From positions 62,001 through 126,000 of the forward strand of contig NHNK02000006.1 of the NCBI GenBank assembly GCA_002173415.2: a stretch of DNA of 64,000 nucleotides, given 5' to 3'. Within the stretch, counting starts at the first letter, position 1; each line of letters begins with the position of its first letter. The notes beneath the pieces were generated by a model, which was not told the DNA's origin, did no database searches, and saw only the letters and a list, made by a program, of their open reading frames with translations. Positions 17,881-28,309 of this stretch are shown in pieces. The stretch comes from Marinomonas agarivorans. Its GTDB lineage: Bacteria > Pseudomonadota > Gammaproteobacteria > Pseudomonadales > Marinomonadaceae. Position numbers and translations under genes: made by a program.

Positions 17881-18110
17881 TCATTGATATTGATTAAGCT
17901 GCTCTTTATTGAGCAACTTAATTGTCTCACTCTCAGTATCAAAGACCAGAAAAGCGTTACCCTGTTGTAACATGGTCATCGCTTGCTGACATTTTTGCTC
18001 TAAAGACAGATCATAATTGCCATAGTCGGTCCCATCTCTTGTCACTATATCTTCTAAGATATTTGCTAATGTTGCTGGTGCCAAGCTGTCATAAGGAATT
18101 AAGGTATCCA

Positions 18111-18111
<1 letters not shown>
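17881..18111 (-). CDS. yheU: YheU family protein (UPF0270)
   Basis: 76-residue cytoplasmic protein of the UPF0270/YheU family, whose function is unknown. The match is seen in IPYDSLAPATLANILEDIV, TRDGTDYGNYDLSLEQK and the closing FDTESETIKLL. It is translationally coupled to ligA: the ligA stop and the yheU start overlap by one base in TAATG. Being downstream of ligA makes it the last gene of a zipA-ligA-yheU run. Confidence 0.85.
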
Positions 18112-20222
<2,111 letters not shown>

Positions 20223-20245
20223 CTAAAGACAGTAACGCTTCTGGA

Positions 20246-21196
20246 CTATTTTTTTGCACGCATCAAGCGACGGCGTTCAAAATCACGAATGCGCTGTCGG
20301 CAATGCTCAATAGTTTGTTCACTCATTAACGCCCGACGTTCGTCACGTAATTCACCATCAAGATTTCTCACTAGAGATTGTGCCGTTTCCAGCATGAAAT
20401 CAAATGCTTTCATGCTATTTTTAGGTCCTGGCAACCCCATAAAGAAACTTACGCCTGAAGAGGTGTTTTCCCCAATGGTATCCAGATCAAAGGTGCCTGG
20501 TTCAATGGCATTGGCCATACTGAACTGTACACGACCACGATCGAACCCTTCTTCATGACGATGAAAAATATTCATGTCTCCGTAACGCATGCCACAGTTT
20601 AATACCAGTTGTAGCAGCTCCATTCCCATAAAAGGCTTCTCCGCTGTTGCAAATACATTGATAACGATGACTTCTTCAATGTCTTCTTGCGGCTCTTCTT
20701 TTTCTTGGACTGTACCTAAAGGCGTATCTTGTTCGATATCGGCGCTGGAGTACTGTCGTTCAAATTCCTCTTCTTCATAGGGTGTTTCAAATGCGGTTTC
20801 ATTATTTAAGGAAAGCAAGGCGTCTGGTTCGTTTTGGTTTTCTATTTCTTGTTCTGGAATTAAGGCCGCTAATTCATCTAATTGCAGATCATCCTTTTGC
20901 TCAAAGTGAGGTCCGATGGTCATTTCGTGAGGTAATTCTGTTAAACGTGCATCAACTGAGCTTTTGGCATTCTCAAAGGCATTTTTAACTGGATCTGGTT
21001 CATGCACCATTACTCTGGCTTGGCCGCTAGGTAGTTCTCGCCTAACCATGGCTTCTTTGAGCAATAAGTCTGGATCTAAGTCATCTGACTCAGCCAGTTT
21101 TTGCGCACTTCTATAGCGGCGAAAGCCATCGATTAAAATAATGAAAATAATCACTATTCCAATAATGATTAACCACTCTCGTAGACTAAAGTCCAT
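20246..21196 (-). CDS. zipA: Cell division protein ZipA
   Basis: Anchors FtsZ to the inner membrane at the division site. It has an N-terminal membrane helix (residues about 6-24, LREWLIIIGIVIIFIILIDG), then a long acidic Pro/Glu-rich linker, and a C-terminal ZipA domain beginning near EEVIVINVFATAEKPFMG and including NIFHRHE and PGTFDLDTI. It has 316 residues. The linker is very acidic (EEEFERQYSS, QEKEEPQEDIEE) instead of the P/Q-rich linker of E. coli. Adjacent ligA supports the call. Confidence 0.92.
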   Translation of the reverse strand: MDFSLREWLIIIGIVIIFIILIDGFRRYRSAQKLAESDDLDPDLLLKEAMVRRELPSGQARVMVHEPDPVKNAFENAKSSVDARLTELPHEMTIGPHFEQKDDLQLDELAALIPEQEIENQNEPDALLSLNNETAFETPYEEEEFERQYSSADIEQDTPLGTVQEKEEPQEDIEEVIVINVFATAEKPFMGMELLQLVLNCGMRYGDMNIFHRHEEGFDRGRVQFSMANAIEPGTFDLDTIGENTSSGVSFFMGLPGPKNSMKAFDFMLETAQSLVRNLDGELRDERRALMSEQTIEHCRQRIRDFERRRLMRAKK

Positions 21197-21247
21197 TAAT
21201 GACCTCGAGTGCTATTAATCGGCGCAACATCATACAATTTCTTCTCA

Positions 21248-22441
21248 TTATAATTGAATGGCTATATTAACTGTTTCACTGCTATTAACAGAAAGATTTT
21301 TTACTAAAGCCACATCCTTACCTTTTGTTAGGTCTTGGGCATGTATGCTTGTGAGTTTCACGACAACATCTACCTTAGATAAGTCTTGCAAAGACGCTCC
21401 AGGCATTAGGTTATCAAGATTTGTTAATTCTATTACATTATTAAGTTGATTGGGTAATATCCGTTTAATTGCCACCGGCATAGGCTGCTGTGCAGTTTTA
21501 GCATAGACCAAAAATAGCGCATCATTCGTTAACTTTTCTGGGTTGTTAAGGGAAGCTTTCACTTTTATCCGGTGAGTGATCAACTCAGGTATTTGTTGGT
21601 TACTGATATTACCTACTTCTCGCGCCTTGGCTATGCCATCCAATAAGCTCGCTCTTTCTGAAATACCGGCACCAGCACGAATTGCTTTTTGCCATAATAG
21701 AATTGCCTCTTTAAAGTTCGCTTTCTCGAAAGCAACAACACCTTGTAGCCCTAAGGCATCGGTTTGATTTGGATTGATTGTTAAAATTCGAGCCAACACA
21801 CGCTCAAGCTCTGGGGTGGGTTTTTGATTGTTTTCAAAAAACAAGCTCTGCGAGTAGGCAATTAAAATAGCCAATTCATCTTGTGACTCCACCGCTCCTG
21901 CTGTGGTTAAACTATTTAATGCCTTTGCAAAAGCTTGAGACGCTGCAACATAGTTTTTTTGATTTAACAGGTCTTCCCCAAACCAATACCAATCCTGAGG
22001 TGCTTGGTATTTTTGCGCTCGATAGGATAAAAATTCGGATACATCTGCTGGCGTTGTTGTGCCTTGGCGTAATTTGTCGGTAAACATAACTTCATTGTTG
22101 AAGCCTAATGTCTGGTATAAGGCAACTGAACCGAGTAGCGTCAAAGCAATAAAAACAGCAAAAACCTTTATGGCAAAAGGACTAATAGCCGCATCATAAT
22201 AGGTATGACTAACCTGTTTATTGGCCAAGTTGGTTTCTATTTTTAAGTCTTTGGTGAGCTGTTGTGCCTCATCTGTCGATAAACGCCCTACTGTGAGCTC
22301 TTCTTTTATTTCTGCTTGTCGGACATCAGAAAAGTTTTGCGTACACCCCTTGGCATTTTGAAAATCAATGTGCTTTAAATACGTAATGAGATAGGCAAAG
22401 CTTGCCAATAAAAAAATACTGATAATAACCCAGATTAGCAT
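21248..22441 (-). CDS. ccmI: Cytochrome c maturation protein CcmI
   Basis: Apocytochrome c chaperone that presents apocytochromes to the haem lyase CcmF/CcmH. It has two membrane helices (residues about 2-20 and 93-112) with a cytoplasmic leucine-zipper-like loop between them, then a periplasmic region of TPR repeats (YVAASQAFAKALNSL, FKEAILLWQKAIRAG) and a C-terminal domain. Its length of 397 residues fits CcmI. It is the last gene of the ccmABCDEFGHI run; its start abuts the ccmH stop. Confidence 0.88.
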   Translation of the reverse strand: MLIWVIISIFLLASFAYLITYLKHIDFQNAKGCTQNFSDVRQAEIKEELTVGRLSTDEAQQLTKDLKIETNLANKQVSHTYYDAAISPFAIKVFAVFIALTLLGSVALYQTLGFNNEVMFTDKLRQGTTTPADVSEFLSYRAQKYQAPQDWYWFGEDLLNQKNYVAASQAFAKALNSLTTAGAVESQDELAILIAYSQSLFFENNQKPTPELERVLARILTINPNQTDALGLQGVVAFEKANFKEAILLWQKAIRAGAGISERASLLDGIAKAREVGNISNQQIPELITHRIKVKASLNNPEKLTNDALFLVYAKTAQQPMPVAIKRILPNQLNNVIELTNLDNLMPGASLQDLSKVDVVVKLTSIHAQDLTKGKDVALVKNLSVNSSETVNIAIQL

Positions 22442-22863
22442 TAGCGTTTTTCTCTTTTCGTTTGACGACGTCTTGCATTATTAAAAATAACCAGAGCAAA
22501 ACTTACTAGACCGATTCCCAAAATAATGAATGGGCCATACCATAGAATAAAGTTGCTCGCACTGTGTTGTGGCCGATACAGCACAAACTCACCGTATCTT
22601 GCGACCATGTAAGCAAGAATTTCAGTATCACTGGAACCGGCATTAATCATGCTGTAAACCTGATTTCTTAGATCAATAGCAATTTCCGCATTGGAGTCAG
22701 CAATATTTTGATTCTGACATTTTGGGCAGCGCAATTCTGCAATCATTGAGTTATAGCGTTTTTCGTCTAATTGCGAGTTAAAGGTAAATACTTTTTCGGT
22801 TTCAGCATAGGAAAAAACACTGCAAAGCATGAGAAAGCACAGCATGATGCATTGGCGATTCAT
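22441..22863 (-). CDS. ccmH: Cytochrome c maturation thioreductase CcmH
   Basis: Periplasm-facing, membrane-anchored thiol-disulfide protein that keeps the CXXCH cysteines of apocytochromes reduced for haem attachment. A signal peptide (CIMLCFLMLCSVFSYA) is followed by the conserved LRCPKCQNQNIADSNA motif (CxxC) and a single C-terminal membrane helix (FIILGIGLVSFALVIF). The ATG at 22863 is preferred because it overlaps the ccmG stop as TAATG, showing translational coupling. The protein is about 140 residues, the short CcmH form, with CcmI encoded separately. Confidence 0.92.
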   Translation of the reverse strand: MNRQCIMLCFLMLCSVFSYAETEKVFTFNSQLDEKRYNSMIAELRCPKCQNQNIADSNAEIAIDLRNQVYSMINAGSSDTEILAYMVARYGEFVLYRPQHSASNFILWYGPFIILGIGLVSFALVIFNNARRRQTKREKR

Positions 22864-23381
22864 TATAAAAACTCCTTCATTTCTTGCCACACTTGCGCAT
22901 TGACAATGCCTTGATGACGATAAGTAATAATGCCATCACTATTAACCACAAAAGTTTCTGGTGCACCTGTTACCCCCATGTCGAGACCAAAGTTGCCCAG
23001 TTCATCAAGTAAGACAAGATGGTAAGGATTACCACGCTCTTCTAACCAGACAAGCGCTTTGTCTGGCTCGTCTTTATAGTCAATGCCAATAATGGTAATG
23101 CCTTGCTCTGCTAGCGTCATTAAATACTCATGCTCATAACTGCAAGCTGGGCACCAAGTTCCCCAAAAGTTAATTAAGTAAGGCCCTTGTTGATTCAGAT
23201 CTTGATGCGTTAAGACCTTGTTAGTTTGCAACTCAACTAAGGTGAAATCTGGAATAGGCTGCCCGATTAATGCAGAAGGCATGTATTGAGTATCTTTTCC
23301 AAGTTGAGAAAAGAACATGCCGGCCAATAAAGCAAACACCAAAAACGGTAAGAAGAGCGCCATTTTTCTGGTACGTGTCAT
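22863..23381 (-). CDS. ccmG: Thiol:disulfide interchange protein CcmG/DsbE
   Basis: Membrane-anchored periplasmic thioredoxin that passes electrons to CcmH and apocytochrome c. It has an N-terminal anchor (residues about 8-26), then a thioredoxin fold with active-site Cys77 and Cys80 in NFWGTWCPAC, and the acidic-pocket and cis-Pro region GVTGAPETFVV. Its 172 residues match CcmG. It lies between ccmF (14 bp gap) and ccmH. Confidence 0.93.
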   Translation of the reverse strand: MTRTRKMALFLPFLVFALLAGMFFSQLGKDTQYMPSALIGQPIPDFTLVELQTNKVLTHQDLNQQGPYLINFWGTWCPACSYEHEYLMTLAEQGITIIGIDYKDEPDKALVWLEERGNPYHLVLLDELGNFGLDMGVTGAPETFVVNSDGIITYRHQGIVNAQVWQEMKEFL

Positions 23382-23395
23382 GGAAAACTCCTACA

Positions 23396-25339
23396 TTATA
23401 TCGTTGCGTTTGAGGATTTTTTATAGCGCTTATCTAAGGCTGATAAGATACCACCTATTGCCATCAAGATACCGCCTAACCAAATCCAACGTACAAAAGG
23501 TTTAATGTGCAGTCGAACACTCCAAGCGCCATCCTCTAACTGCTCACCCAGAGAAACATAAAGATCTCTAAAGAGGCGACCATCTATCGCCGCTTCTGTC
23601 ATAATTTGACTACGTTGCCCATAAAGACGCTTTTCTGGGTATAGGGTCGTTATCTCTTTACCATCTTGAAAAACGGTTAATGTACCTCGTTCTGCTTGAT
23701 AATTCGGACCTTCAACATGCTGTACGCCTTTGAAAGTAAATTCGTAACCCGATATTACCACGTTATCATTTACTTCCATTCTGACCATTTCTTCATTACT
23801 GTGCACACTGACAAAAATAACGCCTATTAGAGATACTGCCATCCCTAAATGTGCGATTAACATGCCGTAATAATTGCGGGGCAGTTTTTTAAGCCTTTGC
23901 CAGAAAGCACTTTGATTGACAAAAATCTTCGACAGCCAATCGATAAGGCACAAAATCAACACCCAATACGCAACAGCCACACTGACAAAAACCAATGCAT
24001 TAAAGGTTTGCCATAGGAATGTCAGTGCTGACAAAGCCAACGATAGCAATACAGGCAAGATCAGTTGTTTCGATAACGTAGCCGCCTTAGTTTTGTTCCA
24101 TTTTAATAGTGGCCCAACACCCATAAAAATCATTAATAACAGCGCAATCGGAGAGAAAATAGCATTAAAATATGGCGCACCGACAGAGATTTTACCTAAC
24201 CCTAAAGCATCAAAAGCCAGTGGGTATAAAGTCCCAATAAGCACAGTTAGTGCTAAAGTCACTAAGATAATATTATTCAGCAGTAAACCGGCTTCTCGTC
24301 CGGTTAAACCAAAGGTAACTTCCGATTTTACATCCGCAGCTCGTACAGCATAAAGCAGCAAACTGGCGCCAACCATAATCAGTAACAGAATTAGGATAAA
24401 TAACCCTCGACTTGGGTCTGCGGCAAAGGCGTGTACCGAGGTCAAAACGCCAGATCGAACTAAGAAAGTACCGAGCAAACTCAAGCTGAAAGTAAATATT
24501 GCTAACAGCACTGTCCAACTTTTAAACACGCCACGTTTTTCTGTAACAGCTAAAGAGTGAATCAGTGCTGTGCCAACTAGCCAAGGCATAAAAGAGGCAT
24601 TTTCAACCGGATCCCAGAACCACCAGCCGCCCCAGCCTAATTCGTAATAAGCCCACCAGCTACCTAAACCGATACCGAGCGTTAAAAAGGCCCAAGACAT
24701 GGATGTCCAAGGACGAGCCCAACGGGCCCAAGAAGAATTTAAGTTACCTGTAATTAACGCTGCAATAGCAAAAGCAAAAGCAACCGAGAAACCAACATAT
24801 CCCATGTAAAGCATAGGCGGATGAATAATCAAGCCTATGTCTTGCAATAAGGGGTTCAAGTCCGCACCATCAGCTGGCGTATTTGGTAATAAACGTACAA
24901 ACGGCGAAGAAGTAAAAAGTAAGAAAGATAGAAAGCCGACCGCTACGCCACCTAAAGTTGCAAGCACCAAGGCTCGGATGTCTCTCGGCAAAGATGCGCC
25001 TTTAATGGCGACAGCTGAGCCCCAGCCACAAAGCATTAATACCCACAATAAAAGTGAGCCTTCATGACCACCCCAGACGGCACTAACCTTAAACCAGATT
25101 GGCAGTAAACTGTTCGAATGTTGACTGACATACTGAATAGAGAAGTCATCGGTTACAAAACCATAAGTCAATGCACAAAAGCCCACTAGGACAAGTACGC
25201 TGGTAACATGAGTTAGAGGCGTAGATGCCTCCATTAAAACACTTTGCCGTGTCGTATAGCCAATTACAGGCAAAACGAATGCAGCAGTAGCGAAAAAAAG
25301 AGCAAGTATTAAAGTAAAATGGCCAATTTCAGGTAACAT
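23396..25339 (-). CDS. ccmF: Haem lyase component CcmF
   Basis: Large polytopic membrane protein of the haem-handling family that attaches haem from CcmE to apocytochrome c. The WWD motif is clear in LGWGGWWFWDPVENASFMPW, and conserved His residues lie in WGGHEGSLLLWV and IIHPPMLYMGYVG. It has 647 residues with about 15 membrane segments, normal for CcmF. A 111-bp gap separates it from ccmE; I see no terminator in that gap, so the ccm genes are probably one operon. Confidence 0.95.
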   Translation of the reverse strand: MLPEIGHFTLILALFFATAAFVLPVIGYTTRQSVLMEASTPLTHVTSVLVLVGFCALTYGFVTDDFSIQYVSQHSNSLLPIWFKVSAVWGGHEGSLLLWVLMLCGWGSAVAIKGASLPRDIRALVLATLGGVAVGFLSFLLFTSSPFVRLLPNTPADGADLNPLLQDIGLIIHPPMLYMGYVGFSVAFAFAIAALITGNLNSSWARWARPWTSMSWAFLTLGIGLGSWWAYYELGWGGWWFWDPVENASFMPWLVGTALIHSLAVTEKRGVFKSWTVLLAIFTFSLSLLGTFLVRSGVLTSVHAFAADPSRGLFILILLLIMVGASLLLYAVRAADVKSEVTFGLTGREAGLLLNNIILVTLALTVLIGTLYPLAFDALGLGKISVGAPYFNAIFSPIALLLMIFMGVGPLLKWNKTKAATLSKQLILPVLLSLALSALTFLWQTFNALVFVSVAVAYWVLILCLIDWLSKIFVNQSAFWQRLKKLPRNYYGMLIAHLGMAVSLIGVIFVSVHSNEEMVRMEVNDNVVISGYEFTFKGVQHVEGPNYQAERGTLTVFQDGKEITTLYPEKRLYGQRSQIMTEAAIDGRLFRDLYVSLGEQLEDGAWSVRLHIKPFVRWIWLGGILMAIGGILSALDKRYKKSSNATI

Positions 25340-25450
25340 AACTAAACAACTCTATGAATAAAGTAGCTGATTCCAGCGATACAACAAATTAAAAGATTTC
25401 TTAAGTAGGTAGAGCATGTATTGGTAACATACTCTCTCCTGTGACTCCCG

Positions 25451-25900
25451 TTACTCCACTAGCGTTGTGCTGTAGCTTTTGGCACTTTCTAATGCTTCTG
25501 ATACTTCGGGAGACATATATTTTTCATCATGTTTTGCTAGCACCTCTTGTGCGATGAAAATACCATTTTCATTGAGTTTCCCTTGGGCAACAATACCCTG
25601 ACCTTCACGAAACAAGTCAGGCAGAATACCATCATATTCAATAGCAATATTGTGAACAAAATCAGTCACTTCAAAGCGTACAGCAAGGCTGGTTTGGTCG
25701 CGCTGAACACTATTTTCAACTACCATACCACCTACCCGTATGGTTATATTTTGTGGCGCTTCGCCTTGTGCTACCTGCGTTGGTCCATAAAATAAATTAA
25801 TATTTTGCTGTAACGCATATAAAATTAAACCCACCGCTAAACCTAAAATGATAAGAATGGAAAATAAAGCAACAAGGCGCTTTCTTCTAACTGGATGCAT
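25451..25900 (-). CDS. ccmE: Haem chaperone CcmE
   Basis: Periplasmic, membrane-anchored protein that binds haem covalently through a His and delivers it to CcmF. It has a basic N-terminus with the RRKRL motif, a membrane helix (about residues 10-30), a beta-barrel OB fold, and His124 with Tyr128 in [14 protein letters not shown], the conserved HxxxY haem site. The 149-residue length is typical. Confidence 0.94.
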   Translation of the reverse strand: MHPVRRKRLVALFSILIILGLAVGLILYALQQNINLFYGPTQVAQGEAPQNITIRVGGMVVENSVQRDQTSLAVRFEVTDFVHNIAIEYDGILPDLFREGQGIVAQGKLNENGIFIAQEVLAKHDEKYMSPEVSEALESAKSYSTTLVE

Positions 25901-25902
25901 AG

Positions 25903-26088
25903 TTACTTTTCCCTCTCCGATACGTCTTTCACTAATATGCTATGAAGTCGTTTTAATTGTTTTTTCTTTGCTGAGAGTGTTTGAAGCACCATGCCAACCA
26001 AGAAAACTCCAGTAATGCCATATACAGACCACACATATGGTCCATGTGTTCCCATTGCTAAAAATTCACTAAAAGATTCAAACGCCAT
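25903..26088 (-). CDS. ccmD: Haem exporter protein CcmD
   Basis: Small single-helix membrane protein that helps release holo-CcmE from the CcmABC complex. The segment [20 protein letters not shown] is the membrane helix, followed by a basic cytoplasmic tail (KKKQLKRL). The ATG at 26088 (MAFESFSEF) is preferred, since CcmD proteins usually begin with this kind of sequence. It overlaps the end of ccmC by 11 bp. The resulting 61 residues match the family. Confidence 0.88.
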   Translation of the reverse strand: MAFESFSEFLAMGTHGPYVWSVYGITGVFLVGMVLQTLSAKKKQLKRLHSILVKDVSEREK

Positions 26089-26824
26089 GTTTGGTAACCT
26101 CTTTTTTAACCCAACTTGCTCTGCGCTCACGAATCAACAGTTCGGTTTGCATGCGCCAACAGACTAACGCCGTTACTATGCAATAGAACCCCAGCACGGA
26201 AAAAAGCAGTGGCACCCACATTTCTGACGGCATAGACGGTTTTTCTCCGATAACAAAGGTGGCAGGCTGATGTAATGAGTTCCACCACTCAACCGAGTAC
26301 TTAATAATTGGCAGATTGATCAAGCCAATAATGGCAATAATCGCAGCGGCTTTATCCGCTAATTTCGTATCATCAAAACTATTTTGAATTGCCACAATCC
26401 CTAAATACATTAGGAATAAGATCAGCACTGAAGTAAGCCGAGCATCCCACACCCACCATGTTCCCCAAGTAGGTTTTCCCCAAATAGCACCAGACATAAG
26501 CGCTAAAAAGGCCATAACTGCACCGATGGGAGCCATTGCTTTCATAAAAATAGGCGCCATTTTCATTTGCCATACCATAAACACAATACCGGCAACACCC
26601 AAAGCCAAATAACAGGACTGAGCCAACATTGCCGCAGGAACATGAATATAGATAATGCGAACACTATTGCCTTGCTGGTAATCCTCAGGAGCAAAGCCTA
26701 GCCCTAGAACTAGCCCAACAAGAAACAAAGCAATGCCAATATAAAAAATCAACTTACCCCATTTATCAGCCCATTGGAAAAACCATTTAGGAGACCCAAA
26801 TTTATGAAACCATGTCCAATTCAT
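26078..26824 (-). CDS. ccmC: Haem exporter/handling protein CcmC
   Basis: Six-helix inner membrane protein that loads haem onto CcmE. The WWD tryptophan-rich motif is seen in WGTWWVWDARLTSVL, with conserved His in IIYIHVPAAML and NSLHQPATF. It has 248 residues, standard. It shares a start/stop junction with ccmB at 26824 and overlaps ccmD. Confidence 0.94.
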   Translation of the reverse strand: MNWTWFHKFGSPKWFFQWADKWGKLIFYIGIALFLVGLVLGLGFAPEDYQQGNSVRIIYIHVPAAMLAQSCYLALGVAGIVFMVWQMKMAPIFMKAMAPIGAVMAFLALMSGAIWGKPTWGTWWVWDARLTSVLILFLMYLGIVAIQNSFDDTKLADKAAAIIAIIGLINLPIIKYSVEWWNSLHQPATFVIGEKPSMPSEMWVPLLFSVLGFYCIVTALVCWRMQTELLIRERRASWVKKEVTKHGV

Positions 26825-27486
26825 TAATTCATACTCGCTTTAATTGAAACTGCAGACATTCCAGGTGACAGTGCTAATGACAATAACGAAATAGCACCCA
26901 ATATAGCTAATTGACCGGAATAATCTTGACCTGCCTGCGCAGCACTGATCGCTCCTGTGGCAAAAATAATGACTGGCAGATAAAAAGGTAAAATAATTAG
27001 TAAAACCAATACTGCACCGCGTTTTAAAGATACGGTTAAAGCAGCGCCAATTGTACCAACTAGAAATAATGCTGGGCTACCTAACAGCAAGGTAAAAATA
27101 AGGACATGCACAATAGACCAAGGTAGAAATAGCATTTGTGAAAACAAAGGTATTAGCAACAATAGTGGCACAATAACAGCACACCACTGAATCACTAATT
27201 TAATCAGAATCGTAATCGGTAAATATAAACCACTGGCAATTAATTGCTCTAATGAGCCATCATTAAAATCTTCTTTAAACAAAGATTCGACAGATAAAAG
27301 TATCGCCAAGGAAGCAGCACACCATACAATGCCTCCTGCAGCTGGCTCTAAAAAGTCTGCTGAAGGATTAACACCTAAAGGAAACAAGGTAATAACAATT
27401 AAGAAGAAAGCCAATGCATTGATCGTATCTTGTTTGCGATAAAATACGGCTAATAGTTCAGATTTTAAAAAAGATAAATACGTCAT
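26824..27486 (-). CDS. ccmB: Haem exporter membrane subunit CcmB
   Basis: Membrane component of the CcmAB ABC module that drives release of haem-loaded CcmE. It has 220 residues with six predicted helices and the conserved FKEDFNDGSLEQLIASGL loop near residue 70. It overlaps ccmA by 4 bp and ccmC by 1 bp, showing tight translational coupling. Confidence 0.93.
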   Translation of the reverse strand: MTYLSFLKSELLAVFYRKQDTINALAFFLIVITLFPLGVNPSADFLEPAAGGIVWCAASLAILLSVESLFKEDFNDGSLEQLIASGLYLPITILIKLVIQWCAVIVPLLLLIPLFSQMLFLPWSIVHVLIFTLLLGSPALFLVGTIGAALTVSLKRGAVLVLLIILPFYLPVIIFATGAISAAQAGQDYSGQLAILGAISLLSLALSPGMSAVSIKASMN

Positions 27487-28100
27487 GAATCTAAACTTAA
27501 CTCTCTAGCATGCAAGGTTGAATTCAATTTCTGGTGTGTTGTTAACAGAGTCATGCCGCCTAATTCTGCATGTTGCTGTAACTTTTCTTCCAACACCGTC
27601 ACACCTTTGGTATCTAGTGCTGTAAATGGTTCATCTAGCAACCAAACTTTCTTATTCGTTAACCATAATCGGGCCAAACCAATACGTTTTTGTTGCCCTG
27701 CAGATAACTGATAGGCAGGCGTTGTTGCGTATTTCTCTATATTTACTGACCGCAATGCTGCAAGAATTTGCACTTCAGTTGCGGCAGGAAAATGCAATGC
27801 CAAATTTTCAATAACCGTGAAAGAGGATTTTACACCTGCTAAATGGCCCAAATAACAAAGCTGCGCCTGTAAAACATCCCGATGGGCTGTAATACGCTCT
27901 CCGGCAAAAAAAAGTTCACCTTCTAATGGCGACAAAACACCCGCTATAACCTTTAATAAACTGCTTTTTCCAGCACCATTCTCACCAACAATATGTACTA
28001 TCTCTCCAGCATGAATCTCGAACGAGAGATCTTTGCACAGCAATCTTTCGGCTCGCTCAATTAACAAATTAGAAACAGATAAAGTTAGTGTAGATTGCAA
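27483..28100 (-). CDS. ccmA: ABC transporter ATPase CcmA
   Basis: ATPase of the CcmAB complex in cytochrome c maturation. It has a Walker A motif VGENGAGKSSLLK, the ABC signature YQLSAGQQKRIGLARL, a Walker B motif VWLLDEPFTALD and the switch His in TTHQ. Starts are ambiguous: a TTG at 28136 has no ribosome site, while a TTG at 28100 has GGA about 8 nt upstream and gives an N-terminus of usual CcmA length, so 28100 is chosen. It is the first gene of the ccm run, divergent from the FliK-domain gene. Confidence 0.92.
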   Translation of the reverse strand: MQSTLTLSVSNLLIERAERLLCKDLSFEIHAGEIVHIVGENGAGKSSLLKVIAGVLSPLEGELFFAGERITAHRDVLQAQLCYLGHLAGVKSSFTVIENLALHFPAATEVQILAALRSVNIEKYATTPAYQLSAGQQKRIGLARLWLTNKKVWLLDEPFTALDTKGVTVLEEKLQQHAELGGMTLLTTHQKLNSTLHARELSLDS

Positions 28101-28309
28101 AAGGTTTTTCCAATTTAGCCGATAAAGAAATATCAATAATAATGACGAATACGGGATTTAGCCCTATAACTTAAGAAAACTGAGTTAAGCTATCTTCCAA
28201 CAGCATATATGTTCACACTCGTATCTTACTTGCTGATTTAATAGCCAAATAAAGCCGCATTATTATAGGGTAAATTCTGCAAAATAACGACTTTAAATAG
28301 GTAACGGAT